The notes: generated by a model not told the origin, from the sequence alone. 64,000 nucleotides of DNA from Companilactobacillus mishanensis (GCF_003946505.1 NZ_RHON01000007.1:1-64000); one strand, 5' to 3'. Shown: positions 25,858 to 34,839, counted from the first letter of the stretch. Program-made: numbers and translations.

Positions 25858-27685
25858 CTACGTCCCTTCTCTTATCATCAATAGCAGATTTTGATTGGGT
25901 AAAATCATATTTTTCCGGTAAACTAGTTAAAATCGATTTTAAGTAAATCATTTTATCAATTGGTTTATCAATATTTGTTTTATTAGTTAAATCACTAAAA
26001 TCAATTTTTGCATCCTCGTCTGAAAGCAAATTCCCCAATTGATCTCTTGACCCTTTGATCTTACTCAGTATTCTTTGCTTTATTAGACTGTCTAGGGCAA
26101 CTTCTCTTGTAAATTCAGTATCATCTGGCAAATTGGAAAGATAATCATTCATTTGTTTAATAATTCTCCATCCAATACCAACATTTGGATCAGCTTGATT
26201 AATAGCCTTATGTATCAACCAAAGCATTTTCAATTCTTCATCGGTTAATAAACGTTCTTTATCATTGCCGGAATTCTTGAAGCTTTCAAAAGTATCAGTT
26301 GAAATAATTGAGTCAAAACCATCATCAACCACTTCTTGTTTTTGATTAATTTTACTGAAGTTTTGAACACGTAAATGTATCACATTAGATCTGTCCAGAA
26401 CCTTATCTGATAGTTTGAACGTCGAATCATCGGTGTTGACAGTTCCAACAAATAATACATTTTTGCCTATTTTGATTTTTGACTTATATTCAGAATTATT
26501 TTCCATGCCAATAAGCCCATCACTGTATAATCTGATACTTCTTTCCCCATCTTCACGTTCAAGAACCGATAGAAATTGGGAGAAATATTGTTCAACCTTT
26601 GCCAAGTTCATTTCATCAAATAAAACAATATACATTTGGTCAGGATTCTTCTCTGCTTCAATTAATTTATCGACTAATCCACTATCACCTGGACGGAAAC
26701 AATTATGCATCATATCGGCAAATCCTAACATGTCTGAATCATCAGTCCATGATGGTCTGACAGGTACAAAACAAAAATTGTCTTCAATTCCCATCGCTTT
26801 GGCATAGGCATTAACTAATTGTGACTTACCAGTACCACTAAGACCCGCAAGAACTACCATGCCTTGGCTTAACATGGATGTATGAAAATTAATTAAATCA
26901 TTGTGATCATAGAAGAGATTTTCATTTTTTGTTACTTGTTCGAAATGTTTTAAAAAAGCTGATTCATATTCAATCATGTCGGTAAATTCCATACCTCTTG
27001 GTATAAAGGCAACGCCATTGCACAGATATGAATTTCGTTCTAATTCGTTTCTTGAAATATTTCTTTCTGAAACACCTTCACCAAAAGTAAAATGATAACC
27101 ATCTTCATCAAATGTTTGATCCGTAATACCACTAAACATGATTAACGAATTGTTATCATCAAATATAAGTCTGGAAGGAATCTCTTTTAAATCTTGCGTC
27201 CAATTATTTAAAGCAAAACCGATATTTTCAAATTTAAGTCCATTTTCGAAATCAGTTATACTACCTTCAAAAATATCAGAACTAATTACTGGAACGGATT
27301 CAAAATCGTCTTTTGATGATATTTCTGACGGTTTATTTATTATAAATGGATCATCAGGGGATGGTCTGTCATTCCCCTCATTATCCGTATCAATATGAAA
27401 CTTGGTAACAATGAGTTTATCATCAAAGTACGATTTTGCTTTGTCTTCCCGGACTTTTTCTAATTCATCAGGATTATCAGTAAAATTAAAACGATCATCC
27501 ATCTCAATTAAAATCTTTTTTCCGTTAAATTGTTCCTCATTATAAATATCTGGTGTCGGAGAAATAGGTATAACTCTCAAATATAACTTCTTCTTATCTT
27601 TAGAAAACCATCCACTATTTCCGTCAGAAACTTTGCACAACAACTGATAGTCAGATTTTGTTTTAGTTTTAGTAGTATTTGTCAT
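25835..27685 (-). CDS. McrB/LlaJI-type AAA+ restriction motor
   Basis: A 616-residue protein with an N-terminal part of unknown fold (about 1-250), probably for DNA recognition, and a McrB-like AAA+ domain: Walker A GLSGTGKS at 281-288, Walker B YIVLFDEMN ending at 360, and GTVNTDDSTF as the McrB-family sensor motif (usual MNTTDRS). In McrBC and LlaJI it is the translocating motor for the nuclease subunit. GGGGGACG precedes the ATG. It is divergent from the methylase gene 246 bases away, so the two may share a control region. Confidence 0.82.
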   Translation of the reverse strand: MTNTTKTKTKSDYQLLCKVSDGNSGWFSKDKKKLYLRVIPISPTPDIYNEEQFNGKKILIEMDDRFNFTDNPDELEKVREDKAKSYFDDKLIVTKFHIDTDNEGNDRPSPDDPFIINKPSEISSKDDFESVPVISSDIFEGSITDFENGLKFENIGFALNNWTQDLKEIPSRLIFDDNNSLIMFSGITDQTFDEDGYHFTFGEGVSERNISRNELERNSYLCNGVAFIPRGMEFTDMIEYESAFLKHFEQVTKNENLFYDHNDLINFHTSMLSQGMVVLAGLSGTGKSQLVNAYAKAMGIEDNFCFVPVRPSWTDDSDMLGFADMMHNCFRPGDSGLVDKLIEAEKNPDQMYIVLFDEMNLAKVEQYFSQFLSVLEREDGERSIRLYSDGLIGMENNSEYKSKIKIGKNVLFVGTVNTDDSTFKLSDKVLDRSNVIHLRVQNFSKINQKQEVVDDGFDSIISTDTFESFKNSGNDKERLLTDEELKMLWLIHKAINQADPNVGIGWRIIKQMNDYLSNLPDDTEFTREVALDSLIKQRILSKIKGSRDQLGNLLSDEDAKIDFSDLTNKTNIDKPIDKMIYLKSILTSLPEKYDFTQSKSAIDDKRRDVDEYGITM

Positions 27686-27931
27686 TAAACGTCCCCCACA
27701 ATATAAATAATTTTATATTTTGATTATATACCTAAACTTTTTAAGAAAACAAAAAAATGACCACCAGAGAAGCGAGTTGTAACTAAAAAAAGATTTGATG
27801 AAGAAAAATACAACAAAAATCGTATTCATTTCAAAATACAAATAAATCTAATTAAATTTAAGTATTGATGGCAAGATTTTAAAAAAAAACGTAATATTAT
27901 ATAGTGCACAAAAAATAAGTGAGGTAAACAC

Positions 27932-29155
27932 ATGACTAGTTCTGTAAGTTCCAATGAAACAAAGAAACTTGATATTGATGCTTTTTTCTCTGGGGTTGGT
28001 GGAATTGAACTTGGTTTTGAACAAACCGGTGAGTTCAGAGTAGTTTATGCCAACGAATTCGACAAAAATGCTAGAACTACATATTCAGAAAATTTCCCTG
28101 AAATAAATCTCGACGGAAGAGATATCCACCAAGTAAATCCTAAAGACATACCATCAGCAGATGTTATAATGGGAGGATTTCCATGTCAGGCATTCAGCAT
28201 AGCCGGATATAGAAAGGGCTTTGAAGATCAAAGAGGAGATTTATTTTTTGAATTATTGAAAATGATAAAATCAAAATCTCCTAAAATAGTATTTATCGAA
28301 AACGTAAAAAATTTGGTTACGCATGATCATGGAAATACCTTCAAAGTCATCAGAGAAGCTTTAGAAATGAATGGATATTTATTAAAATGGAAAGTTCTAA
28401 ACGGAAAAGATTTTGGAAATATACCACAAAACCGGGAAAGAATTTATTTGATTGGATTCAAAAACAAAAAAGTATATGATTCATTTGAATTCCCATCTGC
28501 TATTCCATTAACTACAACAATTCATGAAATTATTGATTTTAAAAATGAAAAAGATGAAAGATATTACTATCGTGAAGGCAAACAGCCATTTTTTAATAAA
28601 ATGAGACCCGAAATCAAAAGTCAAGATACTGTTTACCAATGGAGAAGACAATATGTCCGTGAAAATAAAGCTGGAGTTATTCCAACTTTAACTGCGAATA
28701 TGGGAACCGGGGGACACAATGTACCTCTGATTTTAACTGATTCAAAAGAAATCAGAAAACTCACACCTAAAGAGACCTTCAATGCGCAGGGCTACCCAAA
28801 GTCTTTTAAGCTACCTAAGATTGCAAATGGTCAACTCTACAAGCAAGCTGGTAATTCAGTTGTAGTACCTGTGATACGAAGAATTGCATCACAAATTATT
28901 TCAGCATTAAAAAACGACACTACTGATACCATTCCAAACTTTTCTCCTATTACTATTAAAAGATATGCATTAATACTCTCAAATATCAGTGGAAGATTCG
29001 AGGGATCTAGTTTTGTAGAAAGATCATCGGATTCATATGATGATCTTTATAACTATGCAAAAAAATCAAGCATTCAATTATTAACAGATGAGGAATATTT
29101 AAAACTGGTACAAAAAAACCGTAGCATGAAGTTTTATATGATTGAAGAATCATAA
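27932..29155 (+). CDS. DNA (cytosine-5) methyltransferase
   Basis: A 407-residue m5C methylase. Motif I FFSGVGGIELGFE (18-30), motif IV GGFPCQAFS with catalytic Cys85, motif VI FIENVKNL, motif VIII IPQNRERIYLIGF, a target-recognition segment with PTLTANMGTGGHNVPLI, motif IX RKLTPKE and motif X QAGNSVVVPVI are all present. The TRD resembles what I recall for GCNGC-type enzymes, but this is not certain. About 85 residues follow motif X, an unusual C-terminal extension. It presumably protects host DNA from the linked nucleases. Confidence 0.95.
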   Translation: MTSSVSSNETKKLDIDAFFSGVGGIELGFEQTGEFRVVYANEFDKNARTTYSENFPEINLDGRDIHQVNPKDIPSADVIMGGFPCQAFSIAGYRKGFEDQRGDLFFELLKMIKSKSPKIVFIENVKNLVTHDHGNTFKVIREALEMNGYLLKWKVLNGKDFGNIPQNRERIYLIGFKNKKVYDSFEFPSAIPLTTTIHEIIDFKNEKDERYYYREGKQPFFNKMRPEIKSQDTVYQWRRQYVRENKAGVIPTLTANMGTGGHNVPLILTDSKEIRKLTPKETFNAQGYPKSFKLPKIANGQLYKQAGNSVVVPVIRRIASQIISALKNDTTDTIPNFSPITIKRYALILSNISGRFEGSSFVERSSDSYDDLYNYAKKSSIQLLTDEEYLKLVQKNRSMKFYMIEES

Positions 29156-29216
29156 TTTAATTTCCTTAAATGTTTGAATAATCATGTTATAGTACGAAAA
29201 AAAGGAGCTGAATACT

Positions 29217-30488
29217 ATGGCAAGTGTATGGTCTAACTATCCATTTGAACAACAAAATGAATACAAGTCTTATATAAGAATGTACGGTGCCTTATCTTCA
29301 ATGTTTAATCAAAAATCTTCAATTACTGGCGCACCATACTTGGATTCAAAGTTTCAAGAAACTGTTTATGCAAAGAGTTTCAAGGCTGATGCCGTTGATA
29401 TTGGAAATACGCCACATGATATGACATCCACATTTGGATCAAGGAAAGTTGGGATTGGCATAAAAACGTGGCTAAATAGTAGTCCTTCATATCAAAAGGT
29501 AATGCAACTAAAGGCAAATAAACCCGAAATTGAAAAGCTAAACAATGTAAATACCCAAATTGAACTCGCAAGAAAAATTTCTTCAATTAAAAACAAGAGA
29601 TTGCACGCCGACTATATACGATTAGGCTTGGATGAGGATGAAAATATTTATCATTATGTTACAAGAGATAAAGGAAAACTAACTATTCAAGAAACAACTT
29701 ACCCTTTAGTGAACTTAAATAAATTAACCCCAACAAATTACTCAGCTAAATCATTTGAGTTTACTGACGGGATTAAACAATATAAATATACTTTTGGAGA
29801 TAGCCAAATTTGGATGAAGTTTGGAGAAAATGACGATAAATCCATTATTGATGAAGTATCAGTTGATATTATGGACGATCCGTTTGATTTTCTTAAAGAT
29901 TCTTTCCAAAATATTCAAAACTATAAAAATTATATGACCTCAACCGATGCTATTTATTTGCCACTTTATTCTTTCAAATATCACAGAGTGGAATTAAAAA
30001 GTGGACTAAATGCTTGGAATGCAAAGCCCAAGAGCAAATATTCTAATACTCCCAGACCTGAAGCGGAAGTATATATTCCCATTCCAAAAATATTTGCAAA
30101 AAAGTATCCCTATTGGTTCAACCCCCAAGTCGATTTGAGAAATCACAAAGAATATAAAAGGATCTCGAAAACAAATAATTACGAATTTAACCTTCATTTC
30201 CCTAATGGCACCATCTTTCCAGCTTTGGTCGGTCAAGATGGATTCAAAGCACTACAAACAAATCCTCAAAATGCCTTAGGAAAATGGTTACTTTATAATA
30301 TTCTGGGTCTAAAAAAAGGTGAACTCGTTACTATGGACATACTAAATACAATTGGCTTCGACAGTGTCAAACTTTGGCATAAAGATAAAAAGAATTTTAA
30401 AGATCTTTGGATAGATTTTGCTCCAACAGGATCATTTGAAAGATTCATTAGAAACCAAAGTCAAGATTCTAACACAGAGTATGAGTAA
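29217..30488 (+). CDS. Candidate type II restriction endonuclease with B3-like DNA-binding domain
   Basis: A 423-residue protein 61 bases after the methylase, on the same strand, with its own AAAGGAG site. The C-terminal half (about 255-420) has the pattern seen in the B3-like domain of NgoFVII/BfiI/EcoRII-type enzymes: SGLNAWNAKP, RPEAEVYIPIP, a phrase FPNGTIFPALVGQDGFKAL, and ending with WIDFAPTGSFERFIR. The N-terminal half holds KADAVDIGNTPHD and KVGIGIKTWL, possibly nuclease residues, but I see no PLD-type HxK motif. Function is inferred from position and domain pattern. Confidence 0.6.
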   Translation: MASVWSNYPFEQQNEYKSYIRMYGALSSMFNQKSSITGAPYLDSKFQETVYAKSFKADAVDIGNTPHDMTSTFGSRKVGIGIKTWLNSSPSYQKVMQLKANKPEIEKLNNVNTQIELARKISSIKNKRLHADYIRLGLDEDENIYHYVTRDKGKLTIQETTYPLVNLNKLTPTNYSAKSFEFTDGIKQYKYTFGDSQIWMKFGENDDKSIIDEVSVDIMDDPFDFLKDSFQNIQNYKNYMTSTDAIYLPLYSFKYHRVELKSGLNAWNAKPKSKYSNTPRPEAEVYIPIPKIFAKKYPYWFNPQVDLRNHKEYKRISKTNNYEFNLHFPNGTIFPALVGQDGFKALQTNPQNALGKWLLYNILGLKKGELVTMDILNTIGFDSVKLWHKDKKNFKDLWIDFAPTGSFERFIRNQSQDSNTEYE

Positions 30489-30578
30489 CCATTTATCGAA
30501 GTACTCACACATGAATTTTAGTAGTTTAATACTCTATTTTCTAACCATTAAAAAATTACATTAAAACAAATTTCCTCC

Positions 30579-30636
30579 TTGACAATTCATTCGGTACCGA
30601 AGTATACTCCTAAGTGAAATATATTTCGGTACCGAA
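30579..30636 (+). promoter_or_regulatory. MarR promoter with twin operators
   Basis: -35 TTGACA (30579-30584) and -10 TATACT (30603-30608), spacer 18, flank the perfect palindrome TTCGGTACCGAA at 30590-30601. A second identical copy lies at 30625-30636, 35 bp further on, after the expected start point. This is the usual layout for autorepression. Confidence 0.85.
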
Positions 30637-30671
30637 TGTTTTTTAATATAAAATGAAAAGAGGAATTTACT

Positions 30672-31370
30672 ATGAGCAAATTTACAGATGATTTAATGAA
30701 AAAATTCCATTTTGTTGGCAAAGCCAGCAATGCTTTTATGCACCAAAACAAACAACGTCTAACTGGTCAACAACGTGTTCTTGCTATCTTACGACTTGAG
30801 GACAACTTATCTCAAAGTTATCTTCAAGAAGTGCTTGATCTCCGTCCTAGTTCTTTGGCTGAACTATTGAAAAAGCTCGAAGACAACGGTGATATTACTC
30901 GTAAGGAAGATGAATCTGACAAACGGATCAAACGTGTTATCTTAACTGATCAAGGTCGTGAGAAAGCTGACGAAAATGCTTCCTTTAAGGCTGAGGATAT
31001 CAGTGCTGATTTCTTTTCTGGCCTTTCTGAGTCAGAACAACAAGAATTTGAAAGTCTTTTAGACAAGATTTCTAATGGTTGGGATGACGACTTTAAGAAG
31101 CAAGCTGACAGTTTTGTTGATCCAATGGATCGTTTTGCATCTATGCAAAAAATGCGTGACGAAATGATGAAGAAATACGGTGACAATTTTGAAAATATGT
31201 CGCCTGAAGACATTAAACATATGCGTCATGACATGAGACATAACATGAAAGAAATGGGTGGTCACGGCATGGGTATGCATGGTTGTGGCGGTCCAGGAAT
31301 GGGACGTCGTATGCGTGATGGAATGCATATGGGACACCGTTCTGACTTCTGGTATGCAAATAGATTTTAA
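30672..31370 (+). CDS. MarR family regulator with Met/His-rich C-terminal tail
   Basis: A 232-residue regulator. Residues about 10-110 form a MarR winged helix (LTGQQRVLAILRLEDNLSQSY, shortened; recognition helix RPSSLAELLKKLEDNG; wing TRKEDESDKRIKRVILT). The C-terminal 55 residues are very rich in Met, His, Arg and Gly, with a single Cys (GMHGCGGPGMGRRM), unlike ordinary MarR proteins, and could bind metal (copper is one possibility). It is preceded by twin operators, so it likely represses itself, and is monocistronic. No obvious target transporter is adjacent. Confidence 0.85.
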   Translation: MSKFTDDLMKKFHFVGKASNAFMHQNKQRLTGQQRVLAILRLEDNLSQSYLQEVLDLRPSSLAELLKKLEDNGDITRKEDESDKRIKRVILTDQGREKADENASFKAEDISADFFSGLSESEQQEFESLLDKISNGWDDDFKKQADSFVDPMDRFASMQKMRDEMMKKYGDNFENMSPEDIKHMRHDMRHNMKEMGGHGMGMHGCGGPGMGRRMRDGMHMGHRSDFWYANRF

Positions 31371-31372
31371 CT

Positions 31373-31402
31373 AAAAAGGACAATCCTGGGATTGTCCTTT
31401 TT
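31373..31402. terminator. Bidirectional terminator
   Basis: AAAAAGGACAATC/GATTGTCCTTTTT arms with a 4-base loop between the convergent MarR and queT genes. Confidence 0.92.
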
Positions 31403-31408
31403 CCATAT

Positions 31409-31915
31409 CTAAATTCTGGTCAAATCTAACTTACTATTGATTGCATACATAATCATCCCACCGATACTCATCGACAATAATTCTCCAATACCAATCGTTA
31501 ACCAACCAAACCAGAATGGCATCTTGAATGCGATAAACAATTCACCGGCAACTGTAAACATTGAGAATGCGAATACTACTGCAGTTATGATGAATTTTAC
31601 TCGTAAATCCTTCGTAAATTTGGTTATCCACAATACGAAAAATAGCACTAACAATGTTGCTATAGTTCCGATTGGCACATCTAATGCCCAAGTTGGTGAC
31701 ATAAAATTGGCCAAAAAAACACCAAGCGTGACTCCCCAAACGTACTTCTTGTTGAACAGAACTAAGTAATTAAACATTTCTGACATCCTAACTTGAATTG
31801 CCCCGAAACTTAGCGGTTGCAAGACGAATGTCACTGCCACATACATGGCTGCAATTACTGCTGTACTAACGATTGTTTGAACGGTCGAACTTGATGTTCT
31901 TGTAAAGTTTTTCAT
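31409..31915 (-). CDS. queT: QueT family queuosine-precursor transporter
   Basis: A 168-residue integral membrane S-component-like protein (about five to six hydrophobic segments) of the QueT family, with VLQPLSFGAIQVRMSEMFNY near the N-terminus and GVTLGVFLANF. It imports preQ1 or a related queuosine precursor, probably with an ECF module encoded elsewhere. Directly upstream is a preQ1-II-type riboswitch that holds the ribosome binding site. The ATG at 31915 lies 7 bases after AAAGGAG. Confidence 0.9.
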   Translation of the reverse strand: MKNFTRTSSSTVQTIVSTAVIAAMYVAVTFVLQPLSFGAIQVRMSEMFNYLVLFNKKYVWGVTLGVFLANFMSPTWALDVPIGTIATLLVLFFVLWITKFTKDLRVKFIITAVVFAFSMFTVAGELFIAFKMPFWFGWLTIGIGELLSMSIGGMIMYAINSKLDLTRI

Positions 31916-31921
31916 TATTTG

Positions 31922-31975
31922 CTCCTTTATACCCATCGGTATTAATAACTACGACCAAAGGAAGAAGTGCCGCAG
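31922..31975 (-). ncRNA. preQ1-II-type riboswitch
   Basis: On the minus strand CTGCGGC pairs with GTCGTAG (7 bp, two G-U), closing a loop ACTTCTTCCTTTG. A second hairpin ATACC-GAT-GGGTAT follows, then the ribosome binding site AAAGGAG. TCCTTT in the first loop is complementary to AAAGGA, giving the pseudoknot that hides the ribosome binding site in the preQ1-II class. Class assignment is by eye. Confidence 0.75.
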
Positions 31976-32003
31976 TGGTGAATTTTTCACCTTTTATTTT
32001 GTT

Positions 32004-32738
32004 TTATTTGGCAGTCCAGCCGCCGTCGATTGGCACCACACTACCATGAATATAATCTGATCTCTCACTTGATAAAAACAGTGATAACTCCGCAACTTCA
32101 TCTGGAGTTGCCCATCGTTTGGCAGGGGTCTCATCTGCCACCCACTTTGCCATTTTACCGTCTCCAGCAAAATCTGCGGCATTCATTGGTGTATCAATTG
32201 CTCCAGGAGCAATACAGTTTGCACGTATACCTTGGCCTGCATAATCAATGTCGAGTTGCTTGGTCATGCCGATAACGGCGTGCTTGGCTGCAGTATAAGC
32301 GACTCCACCGCCACCAGCAACCAATCCAGCGATTGATGCCATATTGACGAATACTCCGTGTTTTTGTTCCAACATGATTGGTAAAACAGTTTTTATCATC
32401 AAAAATTGACTGGTCAAATCTGTCTGAATTGTGTCATTCCACTGGTCGACAGAAGTATCTATTACATTCCGATAATCATCCAACACGCCTGCTGTATTGC
32501 AAACTACGTCAATTTTACCAGATACTTTCTGGATCAATTCTCGTAATTTATCAAAAGTGGGAATGTCGGAAACATTCCCGATTAGAGTGTATAGATTACT
32601 ATTCTGCAAGGGAATCTCATTCTTATCAAGAGCTACCACAGTTGCATTATTTTCCAAAAATAATTTAGCCTGAGATAGTCCAATTCCTGATGCTGCACCT
32701 GTCACAATAACCGTTTGGCCGGAAAAATCTTCAGCCAT
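32004..32738 (-). CDS. Short-chain dehydrogenase/reductase
   Basis: A 244-residue classical SDR: NAD(P)-binding TGAASGIG near residue 14-21, NTAG, catalytic Ser in MASIAG and YTAAK (YxxxK). The C-terminal SERSDYIHGSVVPIDGGW is typical of FabG-like enzymes. An Asp after the second strand (VVALDKN) suggests NAD(H) preference. The gene starts on the stop of the DUF2829 gene (TAATG), so they form an operon. The substrate is unknown. Confidence 0.9.
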   Translation of the reverse strand: MAEDFSGQTVIVTGAASGIGLSQAKLFLENNATVVALDKNEIPLQNSNLYTLIGNVSDIPTFDKLRELIQKVSGKIDVVCNTAGVLDDYRNVIDTSVDQWNDTIQTDLTSQFLMIKTVLPIMLEQKHGVFVNMASIAGLVAGGGGVAYTAAKHAVIGMTKQLDIDYAGQGIRANCIAPGAIDTPMNAADFAGDGKMAKWVADETPAKRWATPDEVAELSLFLSSERSDYIHGSVVPIDGGWTAK

Positions 32739-32959
32739 TATTCGACCAATTCCCAGTCATCTGCCAAAATATCGCAATCAGTTGGTGACCACATGCTGTA
32801 TGCTTCATCCTCAGTTTTAATAAGGAAGTAAGGGTTCAAAACATCCCCTTCAAACTTGCTTTCTTGTTGCAAGATAATGAATAATTCAGTACCTTCCCAG
32901 CCGGTTCTAACTACCTTTTCACCATTTTTAATGTGAGGTAATATTTTTTCAAAAGTCAT
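32738..32959 (-). CDS. DUF2829 protein, Tad2-like
   Basis: A 73-residue protein with the DUF2829 pattern: MTFEKILPHIKNGEKVVRTGW at the start (first part only is diagnostic), FIILQ, YFLIKT and the ending MWSPTDCDILADDWELV. This family includes the phage anti-Thoeris protein Tad2, which sequesters cyclic-ADP-ribose-type signals. Here the gene is chromosomal and co-transcribed with an SDR, with no prophage genes nearby, so the role may be different. GGAGGAC precedes the ATG. Confidence 0.8.
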   Translation of the reverse strand: MTFEKILPHIKNGEKVVRTGWEGTELFIILQQESKFEGDVLNPYFLIKTEDEAYSMWSPTDCDILADDWELVE

Positions 32960-33008
32960 AATTTGTCCTCCGTGGATCGTATTTTAAAAGCTTAACATGA
33001 TATGTATT

Positions 33009-33830
33009 TTATTTCATCAACAAACCGGCTCGATGCGCATAATGTTTATACAATCCCGCATAACGACTATTGTAATCATCTTTCCATGGTTTATCGCGGC
33101 CACAGAAATGCAACACGACTGTATTTTCAATCACCCAATCGAGATTCCATTTGCCTTTTCCCAACGCGGTGTACAAGCTGCTCATTCTGGCATCATAATT
33201 GTAAATTTCATCAGGAATTTTAGTAATATAATGGCCATACAATCCGTTCAAAACATCTTGATCCGGCAAGAATAAATTCAGCTTATTTTTCTTAATATAG
33301 TCAAAAATATCAGTAGCTTTAACTGTCTTACGAATTGAATCCAAATTCATCAACAGGACCCCAGAATTATAGTAACTTTCTGCCTCATAATTACCCAGTC
33401 TAATTTTATTCATAGCATCAGTAACGTCGTTTTCGAAAGCAGCATGGCTGGCAGCGGCATATAAATTATCGCCAATATCCAAATTATATAAATCTACCAA
33501 ACTATTAATAATCAATATATCAACGTCCATGTATAAGATACGATGAACATCCTCAGGCAAATATTCATGAGCCAATAAACGATAGTAAATTGTTTCTGGA
33601 TAACGATCTGTGGTTGGAGCATCCTCAAATATTTTGGGATCTACTAATACAGCATGGTAGTCCATATCCATTCTCTGACAGAATTCAATGATTTCATCAG
33701 TAGCCTTCAATTTATCCTTTTGAATCACGTAAACAGAAAAATGCTCGTTCGGAGTGTTCATCTTAATTGAATATAAGCACGTCAATAATTGTGTAGTCAC
33801 ATTGTCGTCTATTGCGAATAATAAATTCAT
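33009..33830 (-). CDS. Glycosyltransferase family 8 protein
   Basis: A 273-residue GT-A type retaining glycosyltransferase. It begins NLLFAIDDNVTTQLLTCLYS, has the metal-binding DxD motif in ILYMDVDILI (near residue 97-106), NSGVLLMNL, a DQDVLN motif and the C-terminal HFCGRDKPW. GT8 enzymes use UDP-glucose or UDP-galactose, commonly for glycosylation of lipopolysaccharide or surface proteins; the acceptor here is unknown. GGAGGGG precedes the ATG. Confidence 0.92.
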   Translation of the reverse strand: MNLLFAIDDNVTTQLLTCLYSIKMNTPNEHFSVYVIQKDKLKATDEIIEFCQRMDMDYHAVLVDPKIFEDAPTTDRYPETIYYRLLAHEYLPEDVHRILYMDVDILIINSLVDLYNLDIGDNLYAAASHAAFENDVTDAMNKIRLGNYEAESYYNSGVLLMNLDSIRKTVKATDIFDYIKKNKLNLFLPDQDVLNGLYGHYITKIPDEIYNYDARMSSLYTALGKGKWNLDWVIENTVVLHFCGRDKPWKDDYNSRYAGLYKHYAHRAGLLMK

Positions 33831-33882
33831 ATAGCCCCTCCACCATTTAATTGATGATAATTATATCATTGCTAATTGCAAC

Positions 33883-33906
33883 AAAAAAACAGGCTCTCAC
33901 CTGTTT
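33883..33906 (-). terminator. Terminator of the SLAP-like gene
   Basis: AAACAGG/CCTGTTT arms (33887-33893, 33900-33906) with a T-run on the minus strand; the stem overlaps the stop codon. Confidence 0.8.
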
Positions 33907-34744
33907 AAGAATTATCTTTCATATATTGAATTAAAACATCACTATCTTTTACAAATTCATGTGTTGAAACTTGGTAATAACCTACAAAATCAGTATCTCC
34001 ATTTGCATCTTGTATTTGATCTGGATTCTCAAGTCGAGTCAACCAGCCTGTATTGGCAGCTAACGATCTCGTTGCAACTACGTTATGACTGTCATCATAC
34101 AACTTAGTTGGTCCCTTTGTTAAAACAACCTTGTAATTATAACGCTTATCCTCTGCAGGATTGGTTGCTACCCAAATATTCATTTTATCTATATTTGTAA
34201 AATACTGTAATCTGATCCATCTATTAGTTGAAACCTGAACGAATCTTTCAGTCATACCCCAACCTATTTTTTTAGCATATATTCTATCGAAGAATTGCCA
34301 TTTTCCTGGTCCCATATTTTCACCAGTATAAACCATCTTGCCATCTTTGAGTTCGAATTCATCAGTAACAAAATAATCTGCATTAGTCATATCGACGACA
34401 CCGCTAGATTCTTTGGCTGTGTATCGTGAACCATCTTCAACATTATAAGATGGCACAACATGTGTATATTTGTAATCTTCTGTGACCCATTCATTTGGTG
34501 AAACTCTGAAGAAATTGTTTACTGGATCCTCAGAATATACTTGATAGGTCATCCCTTTTGCTAAAGTTCTTCCCGTCTCAGTAAAAGTCCCATCATCACT
34601 TCTTGAATAAACGGGTGTGTTATCACTCATCTTGATCATGCCGTCGTAATCCTTGACTTTAGCATTAACGGTCGTATTGTTGAAAGTCATCGCAACAATA
34701 ACTAGTGACAACGTAAATATAATTGCACTTAAAATTTTTTTCAT
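33905..34744 (-). CDS. Secreted SLAP-like surface protein
   Basis: A 279-residue exported protein with a signal peptide (about 1-28, ending TVNAK) and three copies of a lactobacillar SLAP-type repeat: each has a value segment such as VYSRSDDGTFTETGRTLAKG and ends in a motif FFRVSPNEWV, FVQVSTNRWI or YYQVSTHEFV. Such domains attach proteins to the cell wall non-covalently. There is no other enzymatic domain. It has a GGGGGAAAG site and its own terminator. Confidence 0.8.
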   Translation of the reverse strand: MKKILSAIIFTLSLVIVAMTFNNTTVNAKVKDYDGMIKMSDNTPVYSRSDDGTFTETGRTLAKGMTYQVYSEDPVNNFFRVSPNEWVTEDYKYTHVVPSYNVEDGSRYTAKESSGVVDMTNADYFVTDEFELKDGKMVYTGENMGPGKWQFFDRIYAKKIGWGMTERFVQVSTNRWIRLQYFTNIDKMNIWVATNPAEDKRYNYKVVLTKGPTKLYDDSHNVVATRSLAANTGWLTRLENPDQIQDANGDTDFVGYYQVSTHEFVKDSDVLIQYMKDNS

Positions 34745-34839
34745 AAACTTTCCCCCACTAATCAGTATATATGATAACTGAAGTTTTCATTGTTAAATTT
34801 AAGTTGCAAATATAATGATATAATTCAAGGGATATTAAG

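Noticed and set aside
32738-32959. Thoeris defence locus next to the Tad2-like gene
   Set aside because: No ThsA or TIR-domain ThsB gene lies in the window.
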